A stretch of DNA of 5,809 nt from Kiritimatiellia bacterium (GTDB lineage Bacteria > Verrucomicrobiota > Kiritimatiellia > RFP12 > UBA1067). Position numbers and translations under genes: made by a program. Location: assembly GCA_017411125.1 (NCBI GenBank), contig JAFPNP010000306.1:1-5809 (forward strand). The letters are read 5' to 3'. The notes under the pieces were generated by a model. It searched no databases and was not told where the DNA came from. It saw only the letters and a list, made by a program, of their open reading frames with translations. Shown piece after piece: positions 1 through 5,753 of the stretch. Every line of letters starts with the position of its first letter. Position 1 is the stretch's first letter.

Positions 1-153
1 CTTTCTTGTTTGGTGTTTAGCACTTCGTATTATACCGAAGATCGAACTTGAAAGGCAACGCTCTTTCCCTAAAACTGGCTCGAAAACGCACAGGCCTCCG
101 CGACGCCTCGCCAGCAAAGAAAAAATTGGGGAACCTCCAAAGCGAGTTTGCCA
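1..153. other. non-coding upstream region
   Basis: No open reading frame with a credible start and ribosome binding site is visible here on either strand. The stretch holds a small dyad (CTTCG at 23-27 pairing with CGAAG at 36-40, with the inner dyad GTAT-T-ATAC at 27-35) and a weak 5-bp pairing CTGGC 75-79 / GCCAG 110-114 that has no usable T-run for a terminator. It is more AT-rich at its edges than the genes to the right. The most likely role is a divergent intergenic control region, with the left-hand gene lying outside the window. Confidence 0.5.
29..58 (-). promoter_or_regulatory. possible leftward sigma70-type promoter
   Basis: Read on the minus strand, a TTGCCT -35-like hexamer (58 to 53) is followed after 18 nt by a perfect TATAAT -10 hexamer (34 to 29). 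The -10 lies inside the dyad GTAT-T-ATAC (27-35), which could be an operator or coincidence. Transcription would start near position 22 and leave the window leftward, so no target gene can be seen. The -35 matches the consensus only in TTG, and an isolated TATAAT can arise by chance in AT-rich sequence, so this is tentative. Confidence 0.3.
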
Positions 154-183
154 TTGATTAAAGAAGGGGTACTGTGATATAAT
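154..183 (+). promoter_or_regulatory. sigma70-type extended -10 promoter of the effector block
   Basis: A TTGATT -35-like element (154-159) is followed after 18 nt by a perfect TATAAT -10 (178-183). The -10 is preceded by TG at 175-176, giving the extended -10 pattern TGnTATAAT. The predicted transcription start is near 190, leaving a leader of about 44 nt before the first chaperone ATG at 234. This is the only strong promoter seen upstream of the co-directional genes and could drive the whole block. No clear operator or T3SS-regulator site was recognised. Confidence 0.6.
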
Positions 184-233
184 TCTGACCGTTATGAAGA
201 AGCTTTAAAAGCGAAATCAACTGGAGCAAGACA

Positions 234-710
234 ATGAATGCATTCGAATCCCTTATCGCGGAATTTGCGCAGATGTCCGGCCTTCCGCTCTCGCCCGACG
301 AGCGCGGCGGGTGTTTTCTGGAAACGGACGGAATCTTCATCGCGATCCAGTACAGGGAGGCGGCCGGCGATGTGGCGATATTCGCTCCGGTCACCGACCC
401 GGAGGCGGCCGAGCGGCCGTCGAAGGCAATGCTGGAGAAAGCGCTTTCGCTCGCCTACGACGGCAAGGGCACGGCGGGAGCGTCGCTCGGACTGTTCGAG
501 GGCGAACTGATTCTGTCCGTCCATCTTCCCATGCAGGGGCTGGACGCGGAAGGGCTGGGCGCGAAACTCTTGGCTTTTGCGGACGCCGCGGTTTCGGCGA
601 AGGCTGAAATCGCGGCGGCCATGGCGTCCGACGACGGCGGCGAACACGGATGGGACGGCAATGCGGCGGACGGCGACGCAGTAGATTCTTCGCGTTTTCT
701 CCGCGTCTGA
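234..710 (+). CDS. CesT-like class I type III secretion chaperone
   Basis: This is a probable cytoplasmic chaperone that would dimerise, bind the N-terminal part of one type III secretion substrate, and keep it competent for export. The 158-aa acidic protein has the expected size and order of elements. It starts with an amphipathic helix (residues 2-18, ESLIAEFAQMSGLPL), then short strands (about 27-52, with FLETDGIFIAIQY and DVAIFAPV). A mid helix with the family's LL..aL pattern follows (65-75), then strands at 83-99 (GASLGLFEGELILSVHLP), and a long C-terminal helix (104-131). The tail is acidic and glycine-rich and ends SSRFLRV; the other chaperone in the window ends in a similar way. The start at 234 is supported by GGAG at 223-226, 7 nt upstream. 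It lies 50 nt before the large gene at 761, its likely client. The fold assignment is by pattern only; the client is inferred from position. Confidence 0.8.
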   Translation: MNAFESLIAEFAQMSGLPLSPDERGGCFLETDGIFIAIQYREAAGDVAIFAPVTDPEAAERPSKAMLEKALSLAYDGKGTAGASLGLFEGELILSVHLPMQGLDAEGLGAKLLAFADAAVSAKAEIAAAMASDDGGEHGWDGNAADGDAVDSSRFLRV

Positions 711-745
711 TGTAACCAATCCACCCTTTGCGTGTAATCAGCGCA

Positions 746-752
746 GAAAGGA
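746..752 (+). promoter_or_regulatory. ribosome binding site that fixes the effector start
   Basis: GAAAGGA at 746-752 lies 8 nt before the ATG at 761. An in-frame TTG at 728 would add 11 residues but would place this Shine-Dalgarno inside the coding region and has no comparable site of its own. The same AAAGGA motif at the same 8-nt spacing precedes the other large gene (AAAGGA 2928-2933, ATG 2942), which supports the choice. Confidence 0.75.
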
Positions 753-760
753 ACAACAAC

Positions 761-2362
761 ATGCCACTCAGTGTAGCAACCAAGGTAAATATAGACACGC
801 TTCGGGGTCTGGATGCGGGCAAGACGTATTTCCTCTCCTCCACGACCGGCCAGATCAAAGAGGCGAGTCTGATGATGCGCTTCAAGTGCTGGATCGGCGT
901 CTCGAGCGCTCGCCAGAAGGTCGCCAACCTCGTGGACGCTGTCAGGACGACGCTGCTCAAGTCCGCCGACGCGACGCAGAACGCCGCTCTCGACACTGAC
1001 ATCAGGACCGTCAATTTGAAGGAAATGGTGAAGGGCAGCGTCATCAAGGACATCGCCTCGCGCTTCTCCGCCGCGAACGAGGAGAAGATCGCGAAGGCGA
1101 AAGCCGACGGGCTTTTGAACGACGTCGCGAAGATTGTCGCCATAAACGTGCTCAAGGAGAATCCCGGCGCGGCGAACGCCGGAGACCTCGCGCAGATCGC
1201 CCGTCACGCGCTCAAGCCCATGCTCGCAGGGAAGCTCCCGATGCTCAAAAACGACAGCGGGGTAAACGTGCTTGACGAGGAAGCGTTTCTCGGCAAACTT
1301 GGACAGGCCAAGCTGAACATCGAGGGGTTGCTCGACAGCGTTGTCGATTCCAAGGCGCTGAACGGCGAAAAGATCGACAAGCACTACGCAAAGCACGTCA
1401 TCGACACGCTTTTCAACAAGGATGGTACGCGAAACGGCAAGACGGTCGACGACCTCAAGACCTCCATCGCCGTCAAGGTCGATTTCGCATTTAAACTAAA
1501 CGTGAATTCGTTCGGCTCCAACGCTCCCGTCGTATACAAGGATCTGGTCAAGGCCGGAATCGACCCTGAAAAGAAAATCGCCCAGATTCTCGACTTCTGC
1601 GGTGACGACGAGGAACTGAAAGAATACGTGCTGGAAATCTCCCACCATCTCTGCACGAACTCGCTGGGCAAGCCGCGCAGCGACGAGAAAATTCAGAATA
1701 TGATTGACGCCATCAAGGAAAATCTGTCCGAAATCCGGGATCTCCAGAAAGACTTTCCGGGTTCGGCGCCCGCTCTCCAGTATGCCATGAAGGTGTTGGA
1801 CGGCTCGGCCGTTCCGAACGGCATGCTCAGGGATATCGCCGCCGTCGTGGGCAACACCGAGTTCAAATCCTTGAAGAACCTCAATAGCTTTTCCAAGGCC
1901 GAGGATATCTACAATGGAATGGACGAACTGCGCCGGCTCGTCGGCAGGGTCGAGAGGGAGGCCGATACGAACAAGCGGTTCACGGTCGGAGACGAGATCG
2001 GCGGAAGCGGTCCGGAAGGTCTGTTCGTCAAGAACGCCGTGGTCGCCTTCGCAATGTCGAAACTGGGTCCGGGCTTCATGGCGCGTCTGCCCAACATCAT
2101 GCGCGGAACCGAATTCGGAATCATGGACAAAACCATTGCCGTGCTTCGCGAAGACATGGATACGCTCGTAAACGAGCAACTCGTCCCGGACAGGCACGTT
2201 GCGAACAACGTTCTTGTCGACATGGGCTTCGTCTGCACTTCGGTCCAGGAATACAGCCGTCTGTTCATAGGGCAGGAGATCGAGGTCGCGAACGTCCCGC
2301 CGATCGACGTGGGATCGGTATCGTCTCAGAATATCCTCGATACGCTGGCCGCATCGGAATGA
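761..2362 (+). CDS. candidate type III secretion substrate, unknown function
   Basis: I do not recognise this 533-aa protein. It has no signal peptide and no transmembrane segment, and it is predicted to be mostly helical with many Lys, Asp and Glu residues. The first 35 residues are polar (MPLSVATKVNIDTLRGL...), as expected for a type III signal. They are followed by a distinctive segment, MMRFKCWIGV (38-47), and a helix ARQKVANLVDAVRTTLL (50-66), which may be the chaperone-binding region. The body (about 90-400) is a series of helices. A glycine-rich stretch around 410-453 (DEIGGSGPEG, LGPGFMARLPNIMRGTEFG) is the least helical part. No nucleotide-binding, protease, kinase or ADP-ribosyltransferase motif could be picked out. 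It follows a CesT-like chaperone by 50 nt, the basis for calling it a substrate. Its stop overlaps the longest reading of the next gene (ATGA, 2359-2362). It could instead be a cytoplasmic protein that merely shares the operon. Confidence 0.65.
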   Translation: MPLSVATKVNIDTLRGLDAGKTYFLSSTTGQIKEASLMMRFKCWIGVSSARQKVANLVDAVRTTLLKSADATQNAALDTDIRTVNLKEMVKGSVIKDIASRFSAANEEKIAKAKADGLLNDVAKIVAINVLKENPGAANAGDLAQIARHALKPMLAGKLPMLKNDSGVNVLDEEAFLGKLGQAKLNIEGLLDSVVDSKALNGEKIDKHYAKHVIDTLFNKDGTRNGKTVDDLKTSIAVKVDFAFKLNVNSFGSNAPVVYKDLVKAGIDPEKKIAQILDFCGDDEELKEYVLEISHHLCTNSLGKPRSDEKIQNMIDAIKENLSEIRDLQKDFPGSAPALQYAMKVLDGSAVPNGMLRDIAAVVGNTEFKSLKNLNSFSKAEDIYNGMDELRRLVGRVEREADTNKRFTVGDEIGGSGPEGLFVKNAVVAFAMSKLGPGFMARLPNIMRGTEFGIMDKTIAVLREDMDTLVNEQLVPDRHVANNVLVDMGFVCTSVQEYSRLFIGQEIEVANVPPIDVGSVSSQNILDTLAASE

Positions 2363-2829
2363 CGACACGGAAGGTGTTGAGCAAAGTGGCGATAAAGAGA
2401 AATTTGAAAATGCGGAGCGTTCTTTGCGGCGCGATTCTCGCCCTTTCCGTCCACGCGGAAAACGCCTACACGAACCACGCGGGGAACGTCGTTTCGGGCG
2501 TCGTCGTCGCGCTTGACGCGCACACGGCGACGATTTCCAACGCGACGGAGAGCGTGAAGCTGCCTCTCTCGATTTTCCCCGAACCTGAGCAGCGGCGCAT
2601 CGCGGCGGACTTCGGCCAGCCGCGCGTGCCGGTCAAGGTGAAACGGGCGATCGCCGGCGCGGAGAAGGCGATGGCGCGTTCGCGCAGGCGCGCGGAGAAA
2701 GGGCTTTGCACGAAAGAGGAGAGCGAGGCCTTCTGCGCGAAGTCGGAGGCCGCTCTCAAGAACTATCTGGACAGGCAGGTGGAATCGGGCGCGATTACGT
2801 CCGCCGAGCGCAAGGCGCTTGGAAGGTGA
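2359..2829 (+). CDS. exported SHD1-like domain protein
   Basis: A 156-aa protein in the longest reading, with three parts. Residues 18-33 form a classic export signal (MR, then hydrophobic SVLCGAILALSV, with likely cleavage after VHA33 before ENA). Residues 36-87 match the SLA1-homology-domain-1-like module frequent in planctomycete and verrucomicrobial exported proteins: Y/F-T-N-x-x-G at the front, strands VSGVVVALD and TATISN, then SVKLPLSIFPEPEQRRIAADFG. Residues 90-156 are a basic, helical, Arg/Lys/Glu-rich tail. There is no lipobox. The start is ambiguous. ATG 2359 gives ATGA overlap with the upstream stop, suggesting translational coupling, but has no spaced Shine-Dalgarno. ATG 2410 is preceded by AAAGAGA (2394-2400) and gives a shorter, tidier signal peptide; I regard it as at least as likely. 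The role is unknown; an exported protein inside an effector block is unexpected. Confidence 0.75.
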   Translation: MTTRKVLSKVAIKRNLKMRSVLCGAILALSVHAENAYTNHAGNVVSGVVVALDAHTATISNATESVKLPLSIFPEPEQRRIAADFGQPRVPVKVKRAIAGAEKAMARSRRRAEKGLCTKEESEAFCAKSEAALKNYLDRQVESGAITSAERKALGR

Positions 2830-2838
2830 GGGCGGTGC

Positions 2839-2892
2839 CGGGAGGGCGGGCGTCCTCGCTCGCCGCGGCGCGTGAGGACACGCGCCCTCCCG
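2839..2892. repeat. REP-like GC-rich palindromic element within the operon
   Basis: The arms 2839-2857 and 2874-2892 pair over 19 positions with two mismatches (2849/2882 and 2851/2880), separated by a 16-nt loop. That loop itself contains the perfect palindrome CGCCGCGGCG at 2861-2870. The outer arm begins CGGGAGGGC. No T-run follows, so it is not a canonical Rho-independent terminator. It fills most of the 112-nt gap between the SHD1-like gene and the second large gene. Its nested, very GC-rich form looks like an intergenic REP/BIME-type repeat. It could stabilise the upstream mRNA end or dampen expression of the downstream pair. A second copy of the CGGGAGGGC word lies at 5575-5583. Confidence 0.7.
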
Positions 2893-2941
2893 CCGCGGAA
2901 ACGGAAAATCTAAAAGCTAAACCAAATAAAGGACAAAGAAG

Positions 2942-4789
2942 ATGTCAGGATCCATAAACGCCTTGAACGCCCAGGGTATTTCGTTCCAGTTCGACAAGTT
3001 CGCGCAGATGGCGGCGAACGCCGCGAAGGGCAGCAACGTCGTTCGCTTCATCGGCGGATCGAATGCCGACACTGTGCACGACGTGTTCGTCACCGAGAGC
3101 GACAAGGTCGGAAAGATAGGCCGTTCGACTTCCGCGAAGGAGGCCAACGACGTGACGCGGACAATCTTCCGCCAGTCGGTTGCCGCGATGTTCGGCGGCG
3201 AAGACAAAATTCCGCAGGAAGTCAAGAACGCGATGAAGCTGAACGACTACGGGAAGGGCAAGCCGCTCACCGCTCGGCGCATCATCGCCGTAAAGGCCGC
3301 AGTGGAAAACGCCTTGACGAATTTCCCGGTCGAGCCGCCCAGGGTCAACGCGCCGAAAGCCGAGGTGCGGCAATTCGGCGCGCCCGGCGATGGCGAAATC
3401 CTGTCGTCGAATGATCTCAAGCTGAAGGGTCTCACGGCCGGAGAGATGAAGATGCTCAATGACGTCGCCGAAATGTTCAAGGCGGCGACCGGCTGCTCCA
3501 CGGCCGACGCGCAGAAGGCCGCCCTCGACCCGAAGAGCGATGCGCGGCGGATCTTCAGCTACGGCGGAACGTTCACGGCGAGCAAGGACAACTTCAAGAA
3601 GGGGCTTGCGCTAGTCAATGAGTTCAATGCGTGGTACGACGGGCAGTCGAAAACAACGACGATACTGTCGACTAAAGCGAGGCTCTCCGTCGAGAAGTTC
3701 ATGTTCGAGGAAATCGCCTGCAATCCAAAGCTTACGCTCGACATGTCTCCGGCCGACCTCTTCAGCGAAGAGAAAAATCTCGTCGTCCGGTTCATCAAGG
3801 ACAACAATATGGAGTCTATCTGCGGATCGATGACGGGAATCTCCCCCGAGAAGCGCTCCGTCGTCTTTGCGCTTGCCGACGCGCTGCGCGAGAAGACGCC
3901 GGGGGGCAGGAAGTTCCCTTACTGCGAAGCGCTCATGTCCCGCACGCTCTCCCACTTCGGCAAGGCCACCGAACTCGTCTATTCCGGGAACCTCAGCCGC
4001 CAGACGGCAATCGACACGCTGTTCCCCGATTTCAAGAGCATCGGAGTGAACGCGAACATGTCGAACGAAGATATCAAAGACAAGGTGTACGAATATATAT
4101 CGTTCGCCGCAGAGGCGGAAGCGGCGGCGGACGTCCCCGACGACGACTATGCTCTCCAGAGAGCCATCAACCGGCAGGGCATACGTTGCGAGGACATGTT
4201 CAACATGTCCGGCGCGTCCATGAAAGACTGCCGCCGCGCCGCGCAGAGCGGAACGCGGCTTCCTTGGGCGCCGGGAATGACCGACGTCACCGCCGGCCTG
4301 GACTCCGCGAGCGGCTTCGACGACGCCGGCAAAAACCAGTTCATCGGCGACGTACACCGGCCAATGCCTCCGCTTGACCCGAAGACGAATGCGCCGCTTA
4401 TCTCCGACGAGAACAACGTGTTCCGCTTCAAGATCGGCGGCCAGGAGTTCACCGCCAGAACGTGCAATGACAAAAACAACGACCAGAACGCCAATATCGC
4501 CAAGGAGGTGGAGAAGTTCTGCAACAGGGAAATCCGCCCCGTCCAGACGAACGCGGTGTTTTTCGCGCTTTCGCAGGGCGGGATCATGCCGCAGATGTCG
4601 CTCGCCAACCGCGGCTATCTCGCCGCAGACCACGGCCCGGTAACCTATACTCTTTCGCGCAACGCCGACACGGGCGACATCACGGTCAAGTACGAGAATC
4701 CCGTCGGCAGCCCGCTGAAGTTCAGCTGGACGGCCACCATCGACGTCAACGGCAAGACGACCGCCACGCCGATCAAGATTGAAAAGTAA
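2942..4789 (+). CDS. second candidate type III secretion substrate, unknown function
   Basis: I do not recognise this 615-aa protein. It lacks a signal peptide and transmembrane segments. The N-terminus is rich in Ser, Asn, Gln and Ala (MSGSINALNAQGISFQF...), typical of type III signals. Residues 17-36 (FDKFAQMAANAAKGSNVVRF) could bind a chaperone. A helical region follows, including the conspicuous LNDYGKGKPLTARRI (100-114). The middle (150-430) is helical and charged. The C-terminal part from about 491 changes character: NNVFRFKIGGQEFTART opens it, and residues 565-615 look all-beta, with alternating strands (PVTYTLSRN, DITVKYENP, LKFSWTATIDVNG). This suggests a separate folded domain. No catalytic motif was identified. 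The start is supported by AAAGGA (2928-2933). A chaperone gene follows after 14 nt, the main reason to call it a secretion substrate. Whether an extra promoter exists in the 2893-2941 gap is not evident. Confidence 0.65.
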   Translation: MSGSINALNAQGISFQFDKFAQMAANAAKGSNVVRFIGGSNADTVHDVFVTESDKVGKIGRSTSAKEANDVTRTIFRQSVAAMFGGEDKIPQEVKNAMKLNDYGKGKPLTARRIIAVKAAVENALTNFPVEPPRVNAPKAEVRQFGAPGDGEILSSNDLKLKGLTAGEMKMLNDVAEMFKAATGCSTADAQKAALDPKSDARRIFSYGGTFTASKDNFKKGLALVNEFNAWYDGQSKTTTILSTKARLSVEKFMFEEIACNPKLTLDMSPADLFSEEKNLVVRFIKDNNMESICGSMTGISPEKRSVVFALADALREKTPGGRKFPYCEALMSRTLSHFGKATELVYSGNLSRQTAIDTLFPDFKSIGVNANMSNEDIKDKVYEYISFAAEAEAAADVPDDDYALQRAINRQGIRCEDMFNMSGASMKDCRRAAQSGTRLPWAPGMTDVTAGLDSASGFDDAGKNQFIGDVHRPMPPLDPKTNAPLISDENNVFRFKIGGQEFTARTCNDKNNDQNANIAKEVEKFCNREIRPVQTNAVFFALSQGGIMPQMSLANRGYLAADHGPVTYTLSRNADTGDITVKYENPVGSPLKFSWTATIDVNGKTTATPIKIEK

Positions 4790-4803
4790 AAGGGAGAGCG
4801 AAA

Positions 4804-5271
4804 ATGAGCTACGATGAACTGATTGCGGCGTTCGGCGCCAAGTATGGCATCGAGGGATTGGCGAGCCAGGGCGGCGTCACGTCGCTCGTCATAGACGGCG
4901 GCAGGGTAGATCTCGTCAGCGACGAGGCCGCCGACAGCGTCGTCGTCTGCGCGGAAATAGGCTTCCCGCCGCCCGACGCCAACGGCAGGTTCGGCGAGGT
5001 GATGCTCAAGGCGAACCATCTTTTCCTTGGGACCGGCGGCGGCACGCTCTGCCAGAATCCCGACACGGACGCATACGTGTTGATGCGGCCCGTGCCCCTT
5101 GCCCGGCTTGAAGGCGCGGAGGCGTTCGGCGCGATAATCGAGAACGTCCTTTCGCAGGTGGAGAACTGGCATCAGATCCTCGCGGGCATGCGCACGGCGG
5201 AGACCGCCGAAGGCGAACAGAGGGAAGAGGAGAAGTCCATGTTCTCTTCCGGCGGCTTCATGCAGGTTTGA
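4804..5271 (+). CDS. second CesT-like class I type III secretion chaperone
   Basis: A 155-aa acidic protein with the CesT-fold pattern. It has an N-terminal helix (residues 3-16, YDELIAAFGAKYG), then strands (about 25-50: VTSLVIDGGRVDLV, DSVVVCAEIG). The family-typical helix VMLKANHLFLGTGGGTL follows at 66-82; the L-x-x-N-x-x-x-x-x-T/G-G-G-x-L pattern is the best single motif in the window. Next come strand YVLMRPVPL (91-99), helix 106-129, and an acidic tail ending SSGGFMQV. As a cytoplasmic dimer it would escort one secretion substrate, most likely the 615-aa protein encoded 14 nt upstream. The start has AGGGAG at 4791-4796. It is clearly divergent from the first chaperone, arguing for a distinct client rather than recent duplication. 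No terminator follows the stop; a decayed gene remnant begins almost at once. Confidence 0.85.
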   Translation: MSYDELIAAFGAKYGIEGLASQGGVTSLVIDGGRVDLVSDEAADSVVVCAEIGFPPPDANGRFGEVMLKANHLFLGTGGGTLCQNPDTDAYVLMRPVPLARLEGAEAFGAIIENVLSQVENWHQILAGMRTAETAEGEQREEEKSMFSSGGFMQV

Positions 5272-5280
5272 GAAGCGTCG

Positions 5281-5494
5281 GCAGGGTCACGCGTCCCGCG
5301 TGGCGGAGAGTCCAGACAGCGATGTGGATTTTCTCGTCAAGTTTGATTTCAGCGTCGGCCACAAGGACTACACTGCAATTGAACAGGACCTTTCTTCCCT
5401 TCTTGGACGTGCCGTTGACGTCGTCTCAACACGGGTTCTGCCTAATTCTCCTCGATTTGCGAATAGGGTCTGCAGGGAGGCGGTGGCGATATGA
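5281..5494 (+). pseudogene. remnant of MntA-like nucleotidyltransferase antitoxin
   Basis: In the frame read from 5300, the peptide ESPDSDVDFLVKFD...DLSSLLGRAVDVVSTRVL...REAVAI ending at TGA 5494 matches the C-terminal two thirds of small MNT-type nucleotidyltransferases. These are the MntA antitoxins that adenylylate HepT toxins. The catalytic D-x-D (DVD) is visible. The family's preceding GSxxRGE motif appears only in another frame: 5284-5310 reads GSRVPRGGE. Removing one G in GGCGGAG near 5303-5308 would join the two as GSRVPRGESPDSDVDF, so a 1-nt insertion is inferred. The roughly 25-30 residues that normally precede the GS motif are absent; the sequence runs directly back into the second chaperone's stop at 5269-5271. 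Both the frameshift and the 5' truncation indicate a non-functional relic. A short in-frame GTG reading from 5300 has no Shine-Dalgarno. Confidence 0.7.
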
Positions 5495-5541
5495 GAAGCT
5501 GGGCTGCCAACTATCGCGACAAGACCGTGAAACGGTCATAG
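5491..5541 (+). pseudogene. possible truncated HepT start
   Basis: An ATG at 5491 overlaps the nucleotidyltransferase stop (ATGA), the usual arrangement for MntA-HepT pairs. It opens a 16-codon reading frame, MRSWAANYRDKTVKRS, ending at TAG 5539-5541. The opening resembles the starts of some HepT/DUF86 proteins (a short basic lead, W, aromatic, then R-D), after which the similarity would be lost. The supposed break falls beside a perfect 6-bp hairpin (GACCGT 5523-5528 / ACGGTC 5532-5537). The match is too short to be secure; position is the stronger argument. Confidence 0.25.
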
Positions 5542-5753
5542 GCGGGGCAACGCTTCGCCGCGGGTCACGCGCAACGGGAGGGCCGCGCTCTGTCGTGGCC
5601 GTAGCCCAAATGGAGTGGCAAATCAATTTCAAGCAATGCTGCAAAGCAGTCGCCGATCTTGTTCTTCCTGCACGTGAAGGTGAAATAGCTTGTTGTCGCA
5701 TTTGAGACGGCAGTCTCGCGTGCGCTGCGGAAATGACCAAGCTGCGGTAGGTA
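5542..5753. other. non-coding stretch with small hairpins
   Basis: No reading frame here has a recognisable product or ribosome binding site; frames open on both strands look accidental. Visible structure: a 7-bp hairpin at 5581-5600 (GGCCGCG pairing with CGTGGCC, one G-T wobble, 6-nt loop), which overlaps the word CGGGAGGGC (5575-5583) shared with the palindrome at 2839; and a perfect 5-bp hairpin GAGAC/GTCTC at 5704-5717 with loop GGCA. The word GGGTCACGCG at 5562-5571 repeats 5284-5293. The content fits a decayed intergenic or repeat-derived segment. Confidence 0.4.

Noticed and set aside
728..760. N-terminal extension of the 533-aa protein from TTG 728
   Set aside because: The good Shine-Dalgarno at 746-752 lies inside this extension and points to ATG 761.
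455..1396. 313-codon open frame on the minus strand across the first chaperone and effector
   Set aside because: It lies opposite genes with clear ribosome binding sites and domain patterns; its translation is Arg/Val/His-rich low-quality sequence typical of an antisense shadow in GC-rich DNA.
1496..2368. 290-codon minus-strand frame opposite the 533-aa gene
   Set aside because: Shadow of the + strand gene; composition dominated by Val, His, Asp and Arg, with no domain visible.
2839..2892. Rho-independent terminator
   Set aside because: The stem is long and GC-rich, but the sequence after it is A-rich with no T-run on the + strand, and co-directional genes continue.
3611..4633. 340-codon open frame on the minus strand opposite the 615-aa gene
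   Set aside because: No recognisable motif and an antisense-type composition rich in Val, Arg and His; the + strand gene has a good start and fits its neighbours.
5268..5705. 145-codon + strand frame starting at TTG 5268
   Set aside because: It runs out of frame through the nucleotidyltransferase relic, has a TTG start inside the chaperone's end, and shows no coherent protein features.
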